A stretch of 64,000 nt of DNA from Paenibacillus arenilitoris (GTDB taxonomy: Bacteria; Bacillota; Bacilli; Paenibacillales; Paenibacillaceae), in contig NZ_JACXIY010000007.1 in NCBI RefSeq assembly GCF_014705655.1, positions 62,001 through 126,000 of the forward strand, in the 5' to 3' direction. The translations under genes and the position numbers were made by a program. Shown in pieces: positions 34,775 through 43,350 of this stretch. Numbering within the stretch: the first letter of the stretch is position 1; the number at the start of each line of letters is the position of its first letter. The notes beneath the pieces are model-generated. The model had not been told where the DNA came from and did not search any database. It saw only the letters and a program-made list of their open reading frames with translations.

Positions 34775-35599
34775 ATGTCGGATAAGATGTTGGATATACT
34801 GGAGAGCAGATATGAAATATTCGTAAGCGACCGGGACAATATCGCATTCAGCTGCCCCGCGTCGGAGCTGCTGGACGCCGGCAAGCTGAAGAAGCTGCTC
34901 GAGCTCTATACGCCGATGGTCAAAGGGACGGAGCAGGCCGTCGGAGAAGTGTATATGACGAGCTGGTTCAGAGGGCCGATGCTCGGCTTGCTTTACATGC
35001 TGTCCGCGTGGAACCGGAGCCTGGACTTATCGCTGGACAATTTAACGGTCCAAATCTATTCAAGCGTATATAACGGCAAATCCTATTACCGGTGCGGTTT
35101 CCTTATGGACCGCTCCGAATGGCGCGAAGGACCGGCGGAGCAGGACGCGAACGCGGAATGGGCGAAGGAAGAAATTAGCCGATTCTTCGAGCATACGGTT
35201 CGGCCGGTATTCGAAACGATCGCATCCGTCGGCACGCAAAAAACCGCGATGCTCTGGAGCCAGCTGCCAACCTCGCTCGAATACGGCTTCGATCTGATGA
35301 TGAATTCGGAAGAGAGCGAATCGGTGAAGGAGCTTGCCCGGCGCAATTACGGGCTCGCGAAGGCGCTCGAAGGCGAGCGCTTCGGACGAAGCAAAAACCC
35401 GCTCGACGTGAAGTTCCGTATGACGGAATCGATGACGGAAGAGGGCAAGCAAGTGAGGATGAAATTCGGCTGCTGCTTGTATTATCTCGTGGAAGACGGC
35501 TATTATTGCTTTACTTGTCCCCGTTTGAAGGAAAGCGAGCGCGACCGGCGGCGCGCGGAATTCCGCGCGGCCAAGCAAGCCGAGAAGCAAGCGCAGTAG
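34775..35599 (+). CDS. FhuF-like ferric siderophore reductase, 2Fe-2S C-terminal motif
   Basis: A 274-residue cytoplasmic protein. Its C terminus carries the FhuF/IucA-IucC-type cluster motif CC-x10-C-x2-C (Cys233, 234, 245, 248; CCLYYLVEDGYYCFTC), which holds a [2Fe-2S] centre used to reduce Fe(III)-siderophores and free the iron. The promoter has an excellent Fur box. A Met at 34754 is in frame, but GGGG with short spacing favours 34775. It stands alone with no transporter beside it, and a long hairpin follows. Confidence 0.85.
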   Translation: MSDKMLDILESRYEIFVSDRDNIAFSCPASELLDAGKLKKLLELYTPMVKGTEQAVGEVYMTSWFRGPMLGLLYMLSAWNRSLDLSLDNLTVQIYSSVYNGKSYYRCGFLMDRSEWREGPAEQDANAEWAKEEISRFFEHTVRPVFETIASVGTQKTAMLWSQLPTSLEYGFDLMMNSEESESVKELARRNYGLAKALEGERFGRSKNPLDVKFRMTESMTEEGKQVRMKFGCCLYYLVEDGYYCFTCPRLKESERDRRRAEFRAAKQAEKQAQ

Positions 35600-35611
35600 C
35601 ATGCGGCAGCA

Positions 35612-35652
35612 ACAAAGACCTATATCCCGATTGCCGGGATATAGGTCTTTGT
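35612..35652. terminator. Long terminator hairpin
   Basis: ACAAAGACCTATATCCCG (35612-35629) pairs with CGGGATATAGGTCTTTGT (35635-35652). The U-tract is poor, but it fits between convergent genes. Confidence 0.7.
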
Positions 35653-35668
35653 CTATCGCTTACGTAGC

Positions 35669-35716
35669 ATCGCGGAAACCGCTTATGCCGCTAAGGACGG
35701 TGTATGCCGTTTACGC
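35669..35716. repeat. Dispersed ~48-bp repeat, copy B
   Basis: It matches 22183-22231 in 40 of 49 columns with three single-base gaps. Here it lies between the terminator and the end of the chemotaxis receptor gene, again outside clear coding sequence. Confidence 0.65.
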
Positions 35717-35722
35717 CGCTTG

Positions 35723-36988
35723 TCATTTCATTTTGAAGACGCTGATCGTCCGGAGCAGCTGCGCCGCCATCGTCCGCATGCGCTCCGTTTCTTCGACGAC
35801 AGCCTGCACGGAAGCGATCTGCTCGTTCATCGAAGCCGATACTTGCTCGGTGCCCGCGGCGGATTGCTGCGTGATGGCCGAAATGTTCTGGATGGCGCCG
35901 GAAATTTTGCGAGCGCTCTCCAGCATGGCGTCGCTTTCTTGGGAGAAGGCGTAAATTTTGTCCGTTATGAATTGCACGCTCTGCACGATGTCCGCGAACA
36001 CGACTTCGGATTCTTTGATGTGCTCGGTTTGCAGCTTGACGACCTCTTCGTTGATCTTCATGTTGCTGATCGTCTGCTTGATGCCTTCGTCGATGCTCTT
36101 GACCAGATGGAATACCTGCTTCGTGGAGGAGGACGATTCCTCGGCCAGCTTCCGAACCTCCTGCGCGACGACGGCGAAGCCTCTGCCGTGTTCGCCCGCC
36201 CGGGCCGCTTCGATCGATGCGTTAAGCGACAGCAGATTCGTCTGCTCGGCCAGATCCGAGATCGTGGTCGTTATGGCGCTGATGCCTTGCGCCTTGCGGG
36301 CAAGCTCTTCGATGGTCGCCGATACTTTGGCGGTCGCTTCCACGTTGCGGCGCATGCCCTCGGCTTGAACGTCGAGCGTCTGACGGCCTTTGTTCACCAG
36401 TTCAAGCGTCTGCTCGGAGCGCTCGTTCATTTCCTTCGTGGAGGTTGCGTAATCGGATACTTTCGCTTCGATTTCGTTGATCGACTCGCTCATGTCGGAG
36501 ACGTCCTCGGAAATTTCGTTCGCGCCCGTCGCCAGCTCGTTCGCCGAGGCGGCAACCTGCTGCATGGCGACTTGAATGTTATGATTTTTGTCAAAAATGC
36601 TATGGCTCGTATCGGACACGTGCCGGATAATGTTCGTCGTCTCCGTCAGAATGTCCCTCAGCTTGTCGATCATGCTGTTAAAGGAATGGCCGAGCTCACC
36701 GAGCGAAGAGGACGAATCGGTATCGATCCGCTGCGTGAAGTCCCCTTTGGCGATGCGCAGCGCCGTTCCGGACAAATCGTCGAACGAATGCTTGATCGAC
36801 CGCTCGACGAACGAGATGAGCGGGAAGGTGACGACCGCCATGACGGCGGCGATGACGATGCCCGCGATCACGGAGCCCCCGGTAGCCTGCAAGACGATCA
36901 GCATAATAACGGAGAAGATGAGCAAATGCAGGTAAGACGTGACCAATAGCTTATTTCGCACGGTTAACGAATAGTACCATTGCATCAT
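35723..36988 (-). CDS. Methyl-accepting chemotaxis protein without extracellular sensor domain
   Basis: A 421-residue receptor. Two membrane segments (about residues 12-34 and 36-60) are joined by only a few residues, so there is no external ligand domain. HAMP follows at 60-115 and a cytoplasmic signalling coiled coil with hairpin tip near [20 protein letters not shown]. It must sense something in the membrane or cytoplasm or act with a partner, then signal to CheW/CheA. I place the start at 36988 (MMQWYY) with GGAG 10 bases upstream. An extended -10 (TGCTATAAT) lies at 37021-37029. Confidence 0.9.
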   Translation of the reverse strand: MMQWYYSLTVRNKLLVTSYLHLLIFSVIMLIVLQATGGSVIAGIVIAAVMAVVTFPLISFVERSIKHSFDDLSGTALRIAKGDFTQRIDTDSSSSLGELGHSFNSMIDKLRDILTETTNIIRHVSDTSHSIFDKNHNIQVAMQQVAASANELATGANEISEDVSDMSESINEIEAKVSDYATSTKEMNERSEQTLELVNKGRQTLDVQAEGMRRNVEATAKVSATIEELARKAQGISAITTTISDLAEQTNLLSLNASIEAARAGEHGRGFAVVAQEVRKLAEESSSSTKQVFHLVKSIDEGIKQTISNMKINEEVVKLQTEHIKESEVVFADIVQSVQFITDKIYAFSQESDAMLESARKISGAIQNISAITQQSAAGTEQVSASMNEQIASVQAVVEETERMRTMAAQLLRTISVFKMK

Positions 36989-37009
36989 TATGTAAGCGCT
37001 CCTTTTCAT

Positions 37010-37330
37010 AGATTATCCATATTATAGCACCGTCTGCGAAAATGGTCTATAATTGTCGATTCGCGACTTGACATAAAATGATGCCCGCAAGCGGCTTTTC
37101 GGAAAATACCAATTATTTTTTCGGTGTAACAATATTTAGGGAATGATACCATTATCGGTAATAGAGTAAGCGGATTTTGTAGACAAATTCAAATGAAGAC
37201 ATGCTTTTTGATTGCTGAATTCGTTTTATTTCAGTTTGGAAAAGCATATTTTTTCATGCGGAAAAACAAATGTTCATGGAATAATAAGTCGATTTTTTAG
37301 TAAAAATATTAAAATTTGTAAAATAATATG
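37010..37330. other. AT-rich non-coding gap
   Basis: About 320 bp of clearly lower GC than the flanks. Apart from the extended -10 for the leftward receptor at 37021-37029, I see short A/T runs but no supported gene, terminator or repeat. Confidence 0.5.
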
Positions 37331-37359
37331 TTGTAAATGAGATAAATGGCCTATATAAT
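37331..37359 (+). promoter_or_regulatory. Sigma-A promoter of the hypothetical gene at 37409
   Basis: TTGTAA (37331-37336) and TATAAT (37354-37359) are 17 bp apart, followed by AAAGGAGG at proper distance from the ATG. Confidence 0.75.
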
Positions 37360-37408
37360 AATCATCGAGACCTATGCGGATATATTGTGATCAAAGGAGG
37401 AATTCAGT

Positions 37409-37813
37409 ATGGAATTGGATTCGGTATCACTCGCTCGGCAAGTTGATTTTGTGTTCCGCCAGCTCGAAGGGGAGTTGATGAACGCGACGGCAGGCACCGT
37501 CTTGATTCATGTCCGGAACAACGCGGTCGGGAAGTTCGGACTTCGGCATCACCCGATCGAAAGCAAGAACGGCAAAATCGAAAGCTCCGGCGAGGGCATG
37601 TCGACTTTGCAGGTACAAGCGTTCAGGCAGATGGCAATCGACGCGCTGAAGCTGAGACGGGATTGGACCCACGGCGAAATTCTGTACGACTTCTCGGTTC
37701 GTCCGAGCTCCAATTCCTGGTCGGCCAGTATTTTGTACGAGTCGAATTACAATATGGCGAACTGGAATTCGCGCTATTACGGCAGGCAGGGCGGACTTAG
37801 GGAATCGCAATAA
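37409..37813 (+). CDS. Conserved-looking hypothetical protein
   Basis: A 134-residue soluble protein without signal or membrane helix. It is mixed alpha/beta, with VLIHVRNNAVGKFGLRHHPI, a Ser/Gly loop, and an aromatic C-terminal half (SWSASILYESNYNMANWNSR). A textbook promoter and AAAGGAGG site argue for real and strong expression. I do not recognise the family. It is monocistronic, ended by a terminator shared with the convergent gene. Confidence 0.75.
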   Translation: MELDSVSLARQVDFVFRQLEGELMNATAGTVLIHVRNNAVGKFGLRHHPIESKNGKIESSGEGMSTLQVQAFRQMAIDALKLRRDWTHGEILYDFSVRPSSNSWSASILYESNYNMANWNSRYYGRQGGLRESQ

Positions 37814-37831
37814 GCGGGTAACGGGAATGAA

Positions 37832-37870
37832 GAAGAAGGGCTGACGATTCGCGTCAGCCCTTCTTCATCT
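37832..37870. terminator. Bidirectional terminator
   Basis: GAAGAAGGGCTGACG (37832-37846) pairs with CGTCAGCCCTTCTTC (37852-37866) between two convergent genes. Confidence 0.75.
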
Positions 37871-37887
37871 TCTTCGTTTCCTGCGCG

Positions 37888-38784
37888 TTACATCCCAAAT
37901 TCAAGATCGGGATACACATAAGGCGACTCGGGAGCTTCGACTCTTTCCAATTTGGTCGCTTCCAACATGATGATTTCGTTCTCCAAATAAGTCGAAGCAA
38001 CCAGCTTGCCCTTCACGGTAACCCATTCGTCGTTCGCGTAATCGATCGCTTTCGGCCATTCGATCATAAGCCCGTACGGCATCGCGTCGGCCGAGCAGCA
38101 GTTCATGGCGAAGCGGCTTACCGCGAACCGGCCCTCGCCCATATCGTCCTCGCGGTAGACGAAGCCCGTCAATTCGACCTCCTTGCCGATGAATGCTTCC
38201 CGGAACAGGTCAAGCGTCGTGAGCGTTTCGATGAACTGCTTCTCCGGAACGGAAATGACCGGCTCGCGCACCAACTGTTTACCGTAGGCCGCATGGTCTT
38301 CCGTATATTCGTCGGACGGGAAGAGCGAGTCCAGCGAATCTTCGGGCGGCGGGGCGTCGGCGGGCGGCGCGGCCGGATCGGGATTCGCGCCGGTTTCCTC
38401 CGGAAGCGCGGGCCTCTCGATCGCCGCGCTACCCGTGAGGCTGACGCCCTTCTTCGCGGCAAGCGCGCTGCCGAGCGTGCCGGTCGGCACGAGGAAGCCT
38501 AGCAGCAGCGGGAAGATGAATAGCCCATAGATAAGCGTATTTTTGAGAATTGACCGCGAAGGCTCATGCCCGCAGTCGCAGTCGGGCGTCTGACGGCCCA
38601 TCCGTTTCTGCAGCGCGGCGTAGATTTGATAGACGGCCGCCGCGTACAGACCGAGGGCGGACAGCTTCACGTAAAGCTCCATCCGGGGCGCGATATACAG
38701 CGACATTTCGCCTGTCCGGTCCAAGTACAGAATGAACATGGCGAAGCCGGTCAAGATGGCCGCCCTTATCAGATGATGAATCAT
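37888..38784 (-). CDS. TIGR03943-type membrane protein, partner of the upstream permease
   Basis: A 298-residue protein with membrane segments at about 8-25, 38-60 and 85-105, a cytoplasmic loop with CDCGHEPSR that could bind metal, an acidic Pro-rich linker and a C-terminal OB-like domain (EVELTGFVYREDD, FAMNCCSADAMPYG). Its ATG overlaps the permease stop (38781-38784). This pair recurs in Bacillota and is suspected to move a metal ion or other small solute. GGAGG lies 7 bases before the start. Confidence 0.85.
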   Translation of the reverse strand: MIHHLIRAAILTGFAMFILYLDRTGEMSLYIAPRMELYVKLSALGLYAAAVYQIYAALQKRMGRQTPDCDCGHEPSRSILKNTLIYGLFIFPLLLGFLVPTGTLGSALAAKKGVSLTGSAAIERPALPEETGANPDPAAPPADAPPPEDSLDSLFPSDEYTEDHAAYGKQLVREPVISVPEKQFIETLTTLDLFREAFIGKEVELTGFVYREDDMGEGRFAVSRFAMNCCSADAMPYGLMIEWPKAIDYANDEWVTVKGKLVASTYLENEIIMLEATKLERVEAPESPYVYPDLEFGM

Positions 38785-39815
38785 AGGAGCACCTCCGTCA
38801 GCCAAGCTCCGATGAAGGTCAGCACGGCCGTAAGCGCGATGAGCGCGAGCACGAATTTGACCCGGAACGTGGACAGCAGCATTAATGTGTTTTTCAGGTC
38901 GATCATCGGTCCGAAGACGAGGAACGCGAGCAGCGGGCCAAAGTCGAACATGCCGCTTAACGAAGACGCGATGAACGCGTCCGAAGTCGAGCAGATCGAT
39001 AAAATAAAGGCGAACGCCATCATGAATAAATAGGCCAGTAACGGCTGATCGGCGAACGACTCGAGCGCGCTTCGCTCGATGACGGTTTGGATAATGGCGG
39101 TAAGCAGGGCGCCGAATATTAAATATTTGCCCATATCGAAAAATTCGTCCGAAGCATGGGACAGCACGGAAGCGACTCTGCCGCGGAACCCTTTGCCGAG
39201 CGAGCCGTGATCGTGATCGTGATCGTGATTGTGGCCATGGCCGCGGTGCGGGAGCACATGGAAAGCCGGGGCGGCCTTCAGCGGGCTCTTCTTCATGAAT
39301 GCATAGAGCAGGAGCCCGATGACGACCGATACGGCGAAGGCTAGCCCCATCCGGGAATATGCCATTTCGGGCGTCGTCCGGAAGGCGGTGAACGTCGACG
39401 TATAGACGATCGGGTTCACGATCGGTCCGGCAAGCAAATAGACGATTCCGATATAGGCCGGCATCCCTTTCCGAATCAGACGCCTGACGACGGGAATCAT
39501 GCCGCATTCGCAGAGAGGGAACGCGATGCCGAGCAGCGCGCCGAACAAGACGCCCGCAACCGGATTTTTCGGCGTGAATTTCCGGATGAGCTCGTCCGTC
39601 ACGAATACTTGCAGCAGCGCGGAGAACAGCACGCCGAGCAGGATGAAAGGGAACGCCTCGAGTATAATGCTGATGAACAAAATTTTGAACGACTGCAAAT
39701 TCGCCGGCGTGAACAAATGGGACGGCCAGTCGCGGTTTTTCACGATGAGCCCCAGCATGATCAGGCAGCCGACCGCGAGCGAAGGCGTTCCGAACCGAAA
39801 CAGCAGCTTTAGCAT
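38781..39815 (-). CDS. DUF318-type permease with His-rich loop
   Basis: A 344-residue membrane protein with about eight helices. Conserved permease segments include LFPLCECGMIPVVRR-like PLCECGMIPV and the C-terminal CSTSDAFIAS. A cytoplasmic loop near residues 190-210 reads HRGHGHNHDHDHDHG, a strong divalent-metal binding sequence, pointing to zinc, nickel or cobalt. A promoter and a partial Zur box precede it. It is translationally coupled to the TIGR03943 partner. Confidence 0.85.
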   Translation of the reverse strand: MLKLLFRFGTPSLAVGCLIMLGLIVKNRDWPSHLFTPANLQSFKILFISIILEAFPFILLGVLFSALLQVFVTDELIRKFTPKNPVAGVLFGALLGIAFPLCECGMIPVVRRLIRKGMPAYIGIVYLLAGPIVNPIVYTSTFTAFRTTPEMAYSRMGLAFAVSVVIGLLLYAFMKKSPLKAAPAFHVLPHRGHGHNHDHDHDHGSLGKGFRGRVASVLSHASDEFFDMGKYLIFGALLTAIIQTVIERSALESFADQPLLAYLFMMAFAFILSICSTSDAFIASSLSGMFDFGPLLAFLVFGPMIDLKNTLMLLSTFRVKFVLALIALTAVLTFIGAWLTEVLL

Positions 39816-39836
39816 GACGCGTATCCTTTCTTTGTG

Positions 39837-39892
39837 TAAAGATTACGATTAATACCGCTTATTAGTATAGCTTATGCCGTAGGATCGTACAA
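39837..39892 (-). promoter_or_regulatory. Leftward promoter with candidate Zur box
   Basis: On the minus strand TTGTAC (39892-39887) and TATACT (39869-39864) are 17 bp apart. Just downstream lies AATCGTAATCTTTAC, matching the left half of the bacillar Zur site (AAATCGTAAT) almost perfectly and part of the right half. Zinc-dependent repression of the permease pair is plausible. Confidence 0.45.
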
Positions 39893-39913
39893 TAGGACAA
39901 CTTTATCGGCGGC

Positions 39914-39941
39914 TTGACAATGGCGGAGAGAGAGGTATAAT
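39914..39941 (+). promoter_or_regulatory. Consensus sigma-A promoter of trpS
   Basis: TTGACA (39914-39919) and TATAAT (39936-39941) are 16 bp apart. The transcript would start near 39948, at the T-box leader. Confidence 0.85.
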
Positions 39942-39947
39942 CGTTGT

Positions 39948-40236
39948 TAAACGCGATGATGGGAACAAGTAAGCACGACAAGACTTGCGCGCAGAGAGCC
40001 GGTGGATGCTGCGAACCGGTGCAAGCGTCGATGCCGAATGGGCCCCGGAGCTTATGAACGGACCCCGGCTTAAGACAGCCGAATACGTTCGTACGGACGC
40101 TCTCCGTTACGGAGCGTTAGGCTTATGGCGGGCGCGAAGCCCAATGCGCGGCTTGCATGCGCGGACCATAAGCGAATTAGGGTGGCACCACGGTCCCTCG
40201 TCCCTTGCGGCGGGGGATTTTTTGCGTTCTTGAACG
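39948..40236 (+). ncRNA. Tryptophan T-box leader
   Basis: The hallmark T-box sequence AGGGTGGCACCACGG is at 40179-40193. It is followed by a terminator stem (GGTCCCTCGTCCC / GGCGGGGGA) and six T ending about 40226. The upstream ~200 bp can fold as Stem I; a UGG specifier is plausible at 40039-40041 (GAATGGGC). Uncharged tRNA-Trp would stabilise the antiterminator and allow trpS expression. The specifier position is read by eye. Confidence 0.92.
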
Positions 40237-40268
40237 CGAATATCATTATGGAGAAGGGGTAGGTTTAA

Positions 40269-41258
40269 GTGAAAAGGGTACTTTCCGGCATTCAGCCAAG
40301 CGGCCAGCTGACGCTCGGCAACTATATCGGCGCGATGCAAAATTTCGTAAAGCTGCAGCATAGCGAGGAATGCTTCTTCATGGTCGTCGACATGCACGCG
40401 ATTACCGTTCCGCAGGACCCCGCGTCGCTGCGGGAGCAGACGGAGGCGGTCGCGGCTTTGTTCATCGCCGCGGGCATTGACCCGGAGAAGGCGAATGTGT
40501 TCGTCCAGTCCCACGTGCGCGCGCATGCCGAGCTCGGCTGGCTGTTTACGACGCTGGCCAACATGGGCGAGCTGGAGCGCATGACGCAGTTCAAGGATAA
40601 GTCGGCCGGGAAGGATTCGGTAGGCGCGGGCTTGTTCGTCTACCCTACGCTTATGGCGGCGGACATTCTTCTCTATAACGCCGATCTCGTGCCGGTCGGC
40701 GACGACCAGAAGCAGCATCTGGAGCTGACGCGCGATTTGGCGCACCGCTACAATACGCGGTTCGGGGATTATTTTACGATTCCGGAGCCGTATATCCCTA
40801 AAGTCGGCGCGCGCGTCATGTCGCTCGACGACGCGAGCAAGAAGATGAGCAAGAGCAATCCGAACGCGGGCAGTTACATCGCGCTGCTGGATCCGCCGGA
40901 TGTCATCCGCAAAAAAATCAGCCGGGCGACGACCGATTCCGGGCGCGAGGTCAAATACGATCCGGCAAGCAAGCCGGAAATCAGCAATTTGATCGGCATA
41001 TACGCGCACTGCGCGGGCTTGACGGTCGAGGAAGTCGAAGCCCGCTACGAGGGGCAAGGGTACGGCCCGTTCAAGAAAGACTTGGCGGAGCAAGTCGTAT
41101 CCGTCATCGAGCCGCTGCAGGCGAGATATAACGAGATCCGCGGATCCGGCGAAATCCACCAAATCCTGAAGCAGGGAGCCGATCGGGCTTCCGCGATCGC
41201 GGACCGAATCCTTGCGGGCGCGAAGGAGAAGATGGGCTTCCTGCCTCCGCGCGGATAA
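40269..41258 (+). CDS. trpS: Tryptophanyl-tRNA synthetase
   Basis: A 329-residue class I synthetase that attaches tryptophan to tRNA-Trp. The HIGH-like region SGIQPSGQLTLGNYIGA opens the protein and KMSKS occurs near residue 194 (DASKKMSKSNPN). The catalytic AIDQ-equivalent PVGDDQKQHLELTRD is present. Length fits bacterial TrpS. The start is GTG with AGG 5 bases upstream. A T-box leader controls it. Confidence 0.97.
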   Translation: MKRVLSGIQPSGQLTLGNYIGAMQNFVKLQHSEECFFMVVDMHAITVPQDPASLREQTEAVAALFIAAGIDPEKANVFVQSHVRAHAELGWLFTTLANMGELERMTQFKDKSAGKDSVGAGLFVYPTLMAADILLYNADLVPVGDDQKQHLELTRDLAHRYNTRFGDYFTIPEPYIPKVGARVMSLDDASKKMSKSNPNAGSYIALLDPPDVIRKKISRATTDSGREVKYDPASKPEISNLIGIYAHCAGLTVEEVEARYEGQGYGPFKKDLAEQVVSVIEPLQARYNEIRGSGEIHQILKQGADRASAIADRILAGAKEKMGFLPPRG

Positions 41259-41310
41259 CAAGAGGGCAAGAGCGGCGCGGGACTAGCGTCCCTCTTGCCC
41301 TTGTTCTTGC
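41257..41310. terminator. Hairpin at trpS 3' end
   Basis: AGGGCAAGAG (41263-41272) pairs with CTCTTGCCCT (41292-41301). The right arm overlaps the last codons of the convergent small gene. The T-tract is weak. Confidence 0.5.
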
Positions 41311-41474
41311 TTGCGCCGCATGCGGGCGCGCACGATGAAGCCCGCCCCGATCGTGAAGAAGCTGAGCAGGCCGAACAGCAGCACGAGCCAGCCGCTATGG
41401 CTGATCGATATGGCCGTGGCGCTCATGAACAGCACCGCAAGCACGGAAAAAACCAACGACAACGTTTTGGACAC
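41283..41474 (-). CDS. DUF5325/YlaF-like small membrane protein
   Basis: A 63-residue protein with two membrane helices (about residues 4-24 and 28-48) and a basic C-terminal tail (RARMRRKQEQGQ). Size and layout match the DUF5325 (YlaF) family of bacilli, whose role is unknown. The start is GTG with AAGGAG 10 bases upstream. Confidence 0.7.
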   Translation of the reverse strand: MSKTLSLVFSVLAVLFMSATAISISHSGWLVLLFGLLSFFTIGAGFIVRARMRRKQEQGQEGR

Positions 41475-41520
41475 GGCTAGATCTCTCCTTATAAAACCGC
41501 ATTATCTTTTTAGGAATGCC

Positions 41521-41550
41521 GGAATAGTTTCTCCCCGCGTGCACATAATA
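41521..41550 (+). promoter_or_regulatory. Sigma-G-like promoter of the SASP gene
   Basis: GGAATA (41521-41526) and CATAATA (41544-41550) are 17 bp apart, close to the forespore sigma-G pattern TGAATA / CATACTA. This fits a SASP gene. Confidence 0.55.
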
Positions 41551-41605
41551 AGCTTGCAAGCTTGCAACACACATCAAAGTGCAGAGGACGAAAGGAGAAA
41601 TACCT

Positions 41606-41821
41606 ATGGCATCAAGCAGAAGCAATCAACTCGTTGTTCCACAAGCGACTCAAGCCCTTCAACAAATGAAACTTGAAGCTGCTCAAGAACTCGGCGTACA
41701 AATTCCTCAAGACGGCTACTATGGTAACGTTTCGACTCGTGATGCAGGCTCGCTTGGCGGCTACATTACGAAAAAACTGGTTCAAATCGCGGAACAACAA
41801 TTGTCTGGCGGTCACCGCTAA
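41606..41821 (+). CDS. Alpha/beta-type small acid-soluble spore protein
   Basis: A 71-residue SASP that coats DNA in dormant spores and protects it from UV and chemicals. The conserved core is intact: MKLEAAQELGV, the segment around the germination protease site, and GSLGGYITKKLVQIAEQQ. The start at 41606 has AAAGGAG 8 bases upstream. A sigma-G-like promoter precedes it and a terminator follows. Confidence 0.96.
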   Translation: MASSRSNQLVVPQATQALQQMKLEAAQELGVQIPQDGYYGNVSTRDAGSLGGYITKKLVQIAEQQLSGGHR

Positions 41822-41849
41822 TACCTTCCCATACACAGCGTCTGTCGGA

Positions 41850-41878
41850 GCCCGAGGCATGCCTCGGGCTTCTTTTAT
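41850..41878 (+). terminator. Terminator after SASP gene
   Basis: GCCCGAGGC (41850-41858) pairs with GCCTCGGGC (41861-41869), then TTCTTTT. Confidence 0.85.
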
Positions 41879-41966
41879 GTACTATAAACGAAATCGGCGG
41901 GAAAAAAAAGAAAGCTTCCCTCCGGGTTCGGCGGAAAGCTTCCCACGATGGGGGTCAAATACGTGG

Positions 41967-42953
41967 TCAATACGTATCCATTCGCAGCCGCTTCGAGAGC
42001 CGGTCGTCGCTCAGCCAGCCGACGTAAGAGCCGATCGTCTCGTACTGCTTGTTCATGACCAGCACGCCGACGAACGGATACTGCTTCCGGTGCCGGTACC
42101 TGACGTCGGACCACCTGACCTCGTAGCCCCAATGATGCTCGCGGACATCCGCGCAGGCGAAGCTGGTGAAATAAAGGAAGGAACGAATCCCCGGATCGCT
42201 CTTCGATTTGGCGACGGCGGGATGCTCCGAGCATCTCGCGCGGTCGAGCCAGCTCAGCTCGCCGTTCCGCAAGTTGCCGATGACGAAGCTGCCGTCCTTC
42301 GTTTGCTTGACGATGTTCCAGATGGTCAGCGAGATCGTCGGAATGGCGATATACGAGTCGTCCTTGCCGTATTCGGGATCGATGTCCGGAAGCCGCTGCA
42401 CCGTCCTGCGCGCCGCAAGCGTCCGCCATACGAAATAGACGGCAACGAAGCCGTACATGATCGGGAATAGAAAGGCGGGATTTACGAATCCGCCGGCCCA
42501 CAGTAAAATGGCTATGACATGCACCGTGAACAGGACGGGGTCGAAAATGTGGATGATGTTCCAAGATATCCATTTCTCCGTGAAGGGCCGCATCGCTTGC
42601 GTTCCGTACGTATTGAACAAATCGGTGAAGACATGGACGCAGACCGCGAGCAGCACCCAGCCGCCGATATTCGCCCATGGCAGGGAGCCTTGGTAAAAGA
42701 GCTGGAGCATGACCGTAATGAGCGCCGTCCATATGACGATGGCGGGCAAGGAATGGGAGATGCCCCGGTGGTTGCGGATGTAGCAGGCATTCCCTTTGAT
42801 GCGAAGCAAATTATCGAGATCGGGCGCTTGCGAGCCGGCGACCGTGCCGAGCAGAACGGCGGTTTGAACCGATTGATCGGCGGCCACGACGGGATCGACC
42901 ATCGCGAGACCGGCCAGTCCGATGCCCATGACAAGATGTGTGCCAGTGTCCAT
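41967..42953 (-). CDS. YdjM/DUF457-type membrane metal-dependent hydrolase
   Basis: A 328-residue membrane protein. Its N terminus, MDTGTHLVMGIGLAGLA, and later APDLDN and NHRGISHSLPAI carry the His/Asp residues of the YdjM (LexA-regulated) family; four to five helices follow. The long soluble C-terminal tail (from about residue 190) is typical of Bacillota members. GGGAGG 7 bases upstream sets the start at 42953. The enzyme activity is assumed from the family only. Confidence 0.88.
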   Translation of the reverse strand: MDTGTHLVMGIGLAGLAMVDPVVAADQSVQTAVLLGTVAGSQAPDLDNLLRIKGNACYIRNHRGISHSLPAIVIWTALITVMLQLFYQGSLPWANIGGWVLLAVCVHVFTDLFNTYGTQAMRPFTEKWISWNIIHIFDPVLFTVHVIAILLWAGGFVNPAFLFPIMYGFVAVYFVWRTLAARRTVQRLPDIDPEYGKDDSYIAIPTISLTIWNIVKQTKDGSFVIGNLRNGELSWLDRARCSEHPAVAKSKSDPGIRSFLYFTSFACADVREHHWGYEVRWSDVRYRHRKQYPFVGVLVMNKQYETIGSYVGWLSDDRLSKRLRMDTY

Positions 42954-43041
42954 ATCGAGTCCTCCCACTTCGGATGAATAAGTGTAGTATCGGCGCGGCG
43001 GGGGAACTTTATCAAAGTAAGCGAAAGGAGGATCAGGCACA

Positions 43042-43350
43042 ATGTACATATGTTTTGCCGAATACCGGATCAATCCCGGGGATCGGGAGCCGTATCTTGC
43101 GTTCGCGCGGCAGCTCGTTTCCGTCGAAGAAAACGTTTATTTATATGAAGGAACGGATCAGCCCAACCTTTTCGTGGAAGTATGGCACGCGAAGTCGGCC
43201 GAGGAAGCCGAGCGCATCAAAAAAGAACGCTGCGATGAGCGTTCTTCTTGGCGCCGCATTTCGGACTTTATTGCCGGAGGAGCGGCGAAGCTGCATGTGT
43301 GGACGTTTAAGCCCGTAGATTCGCGGGGGACGGAATCCGTTAATAATTAA
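43042..43350 (+). CDS. Small hypothetical protein, possible dimeric alpha/beta-barrel fold
   Basis: A 102-residue soluble protein (MYICFAEYRINPGDREPYL) with a beta-alpha-beta layout resembling ABM-like monooxygenase or stress-response dimeric barrels (NLFVEVWHAKSAEEAERI). Key catalytic residues cannot be assigned. AAAGGAGG lies 10 bases upstream. It is divergent from the DUF457 gene and its end overlaps the convergent gerQ by 11 bp. Confidence 0.7.
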   Translation: MYICFAEYRINPGDREPYLAFARQLVSVEENVYLYEGTDQPNLFVEVWHAKSAEEAERIKKERCDERSSWRRISDFIAGGAAKLHVWTFKPVDSRGTESVNN

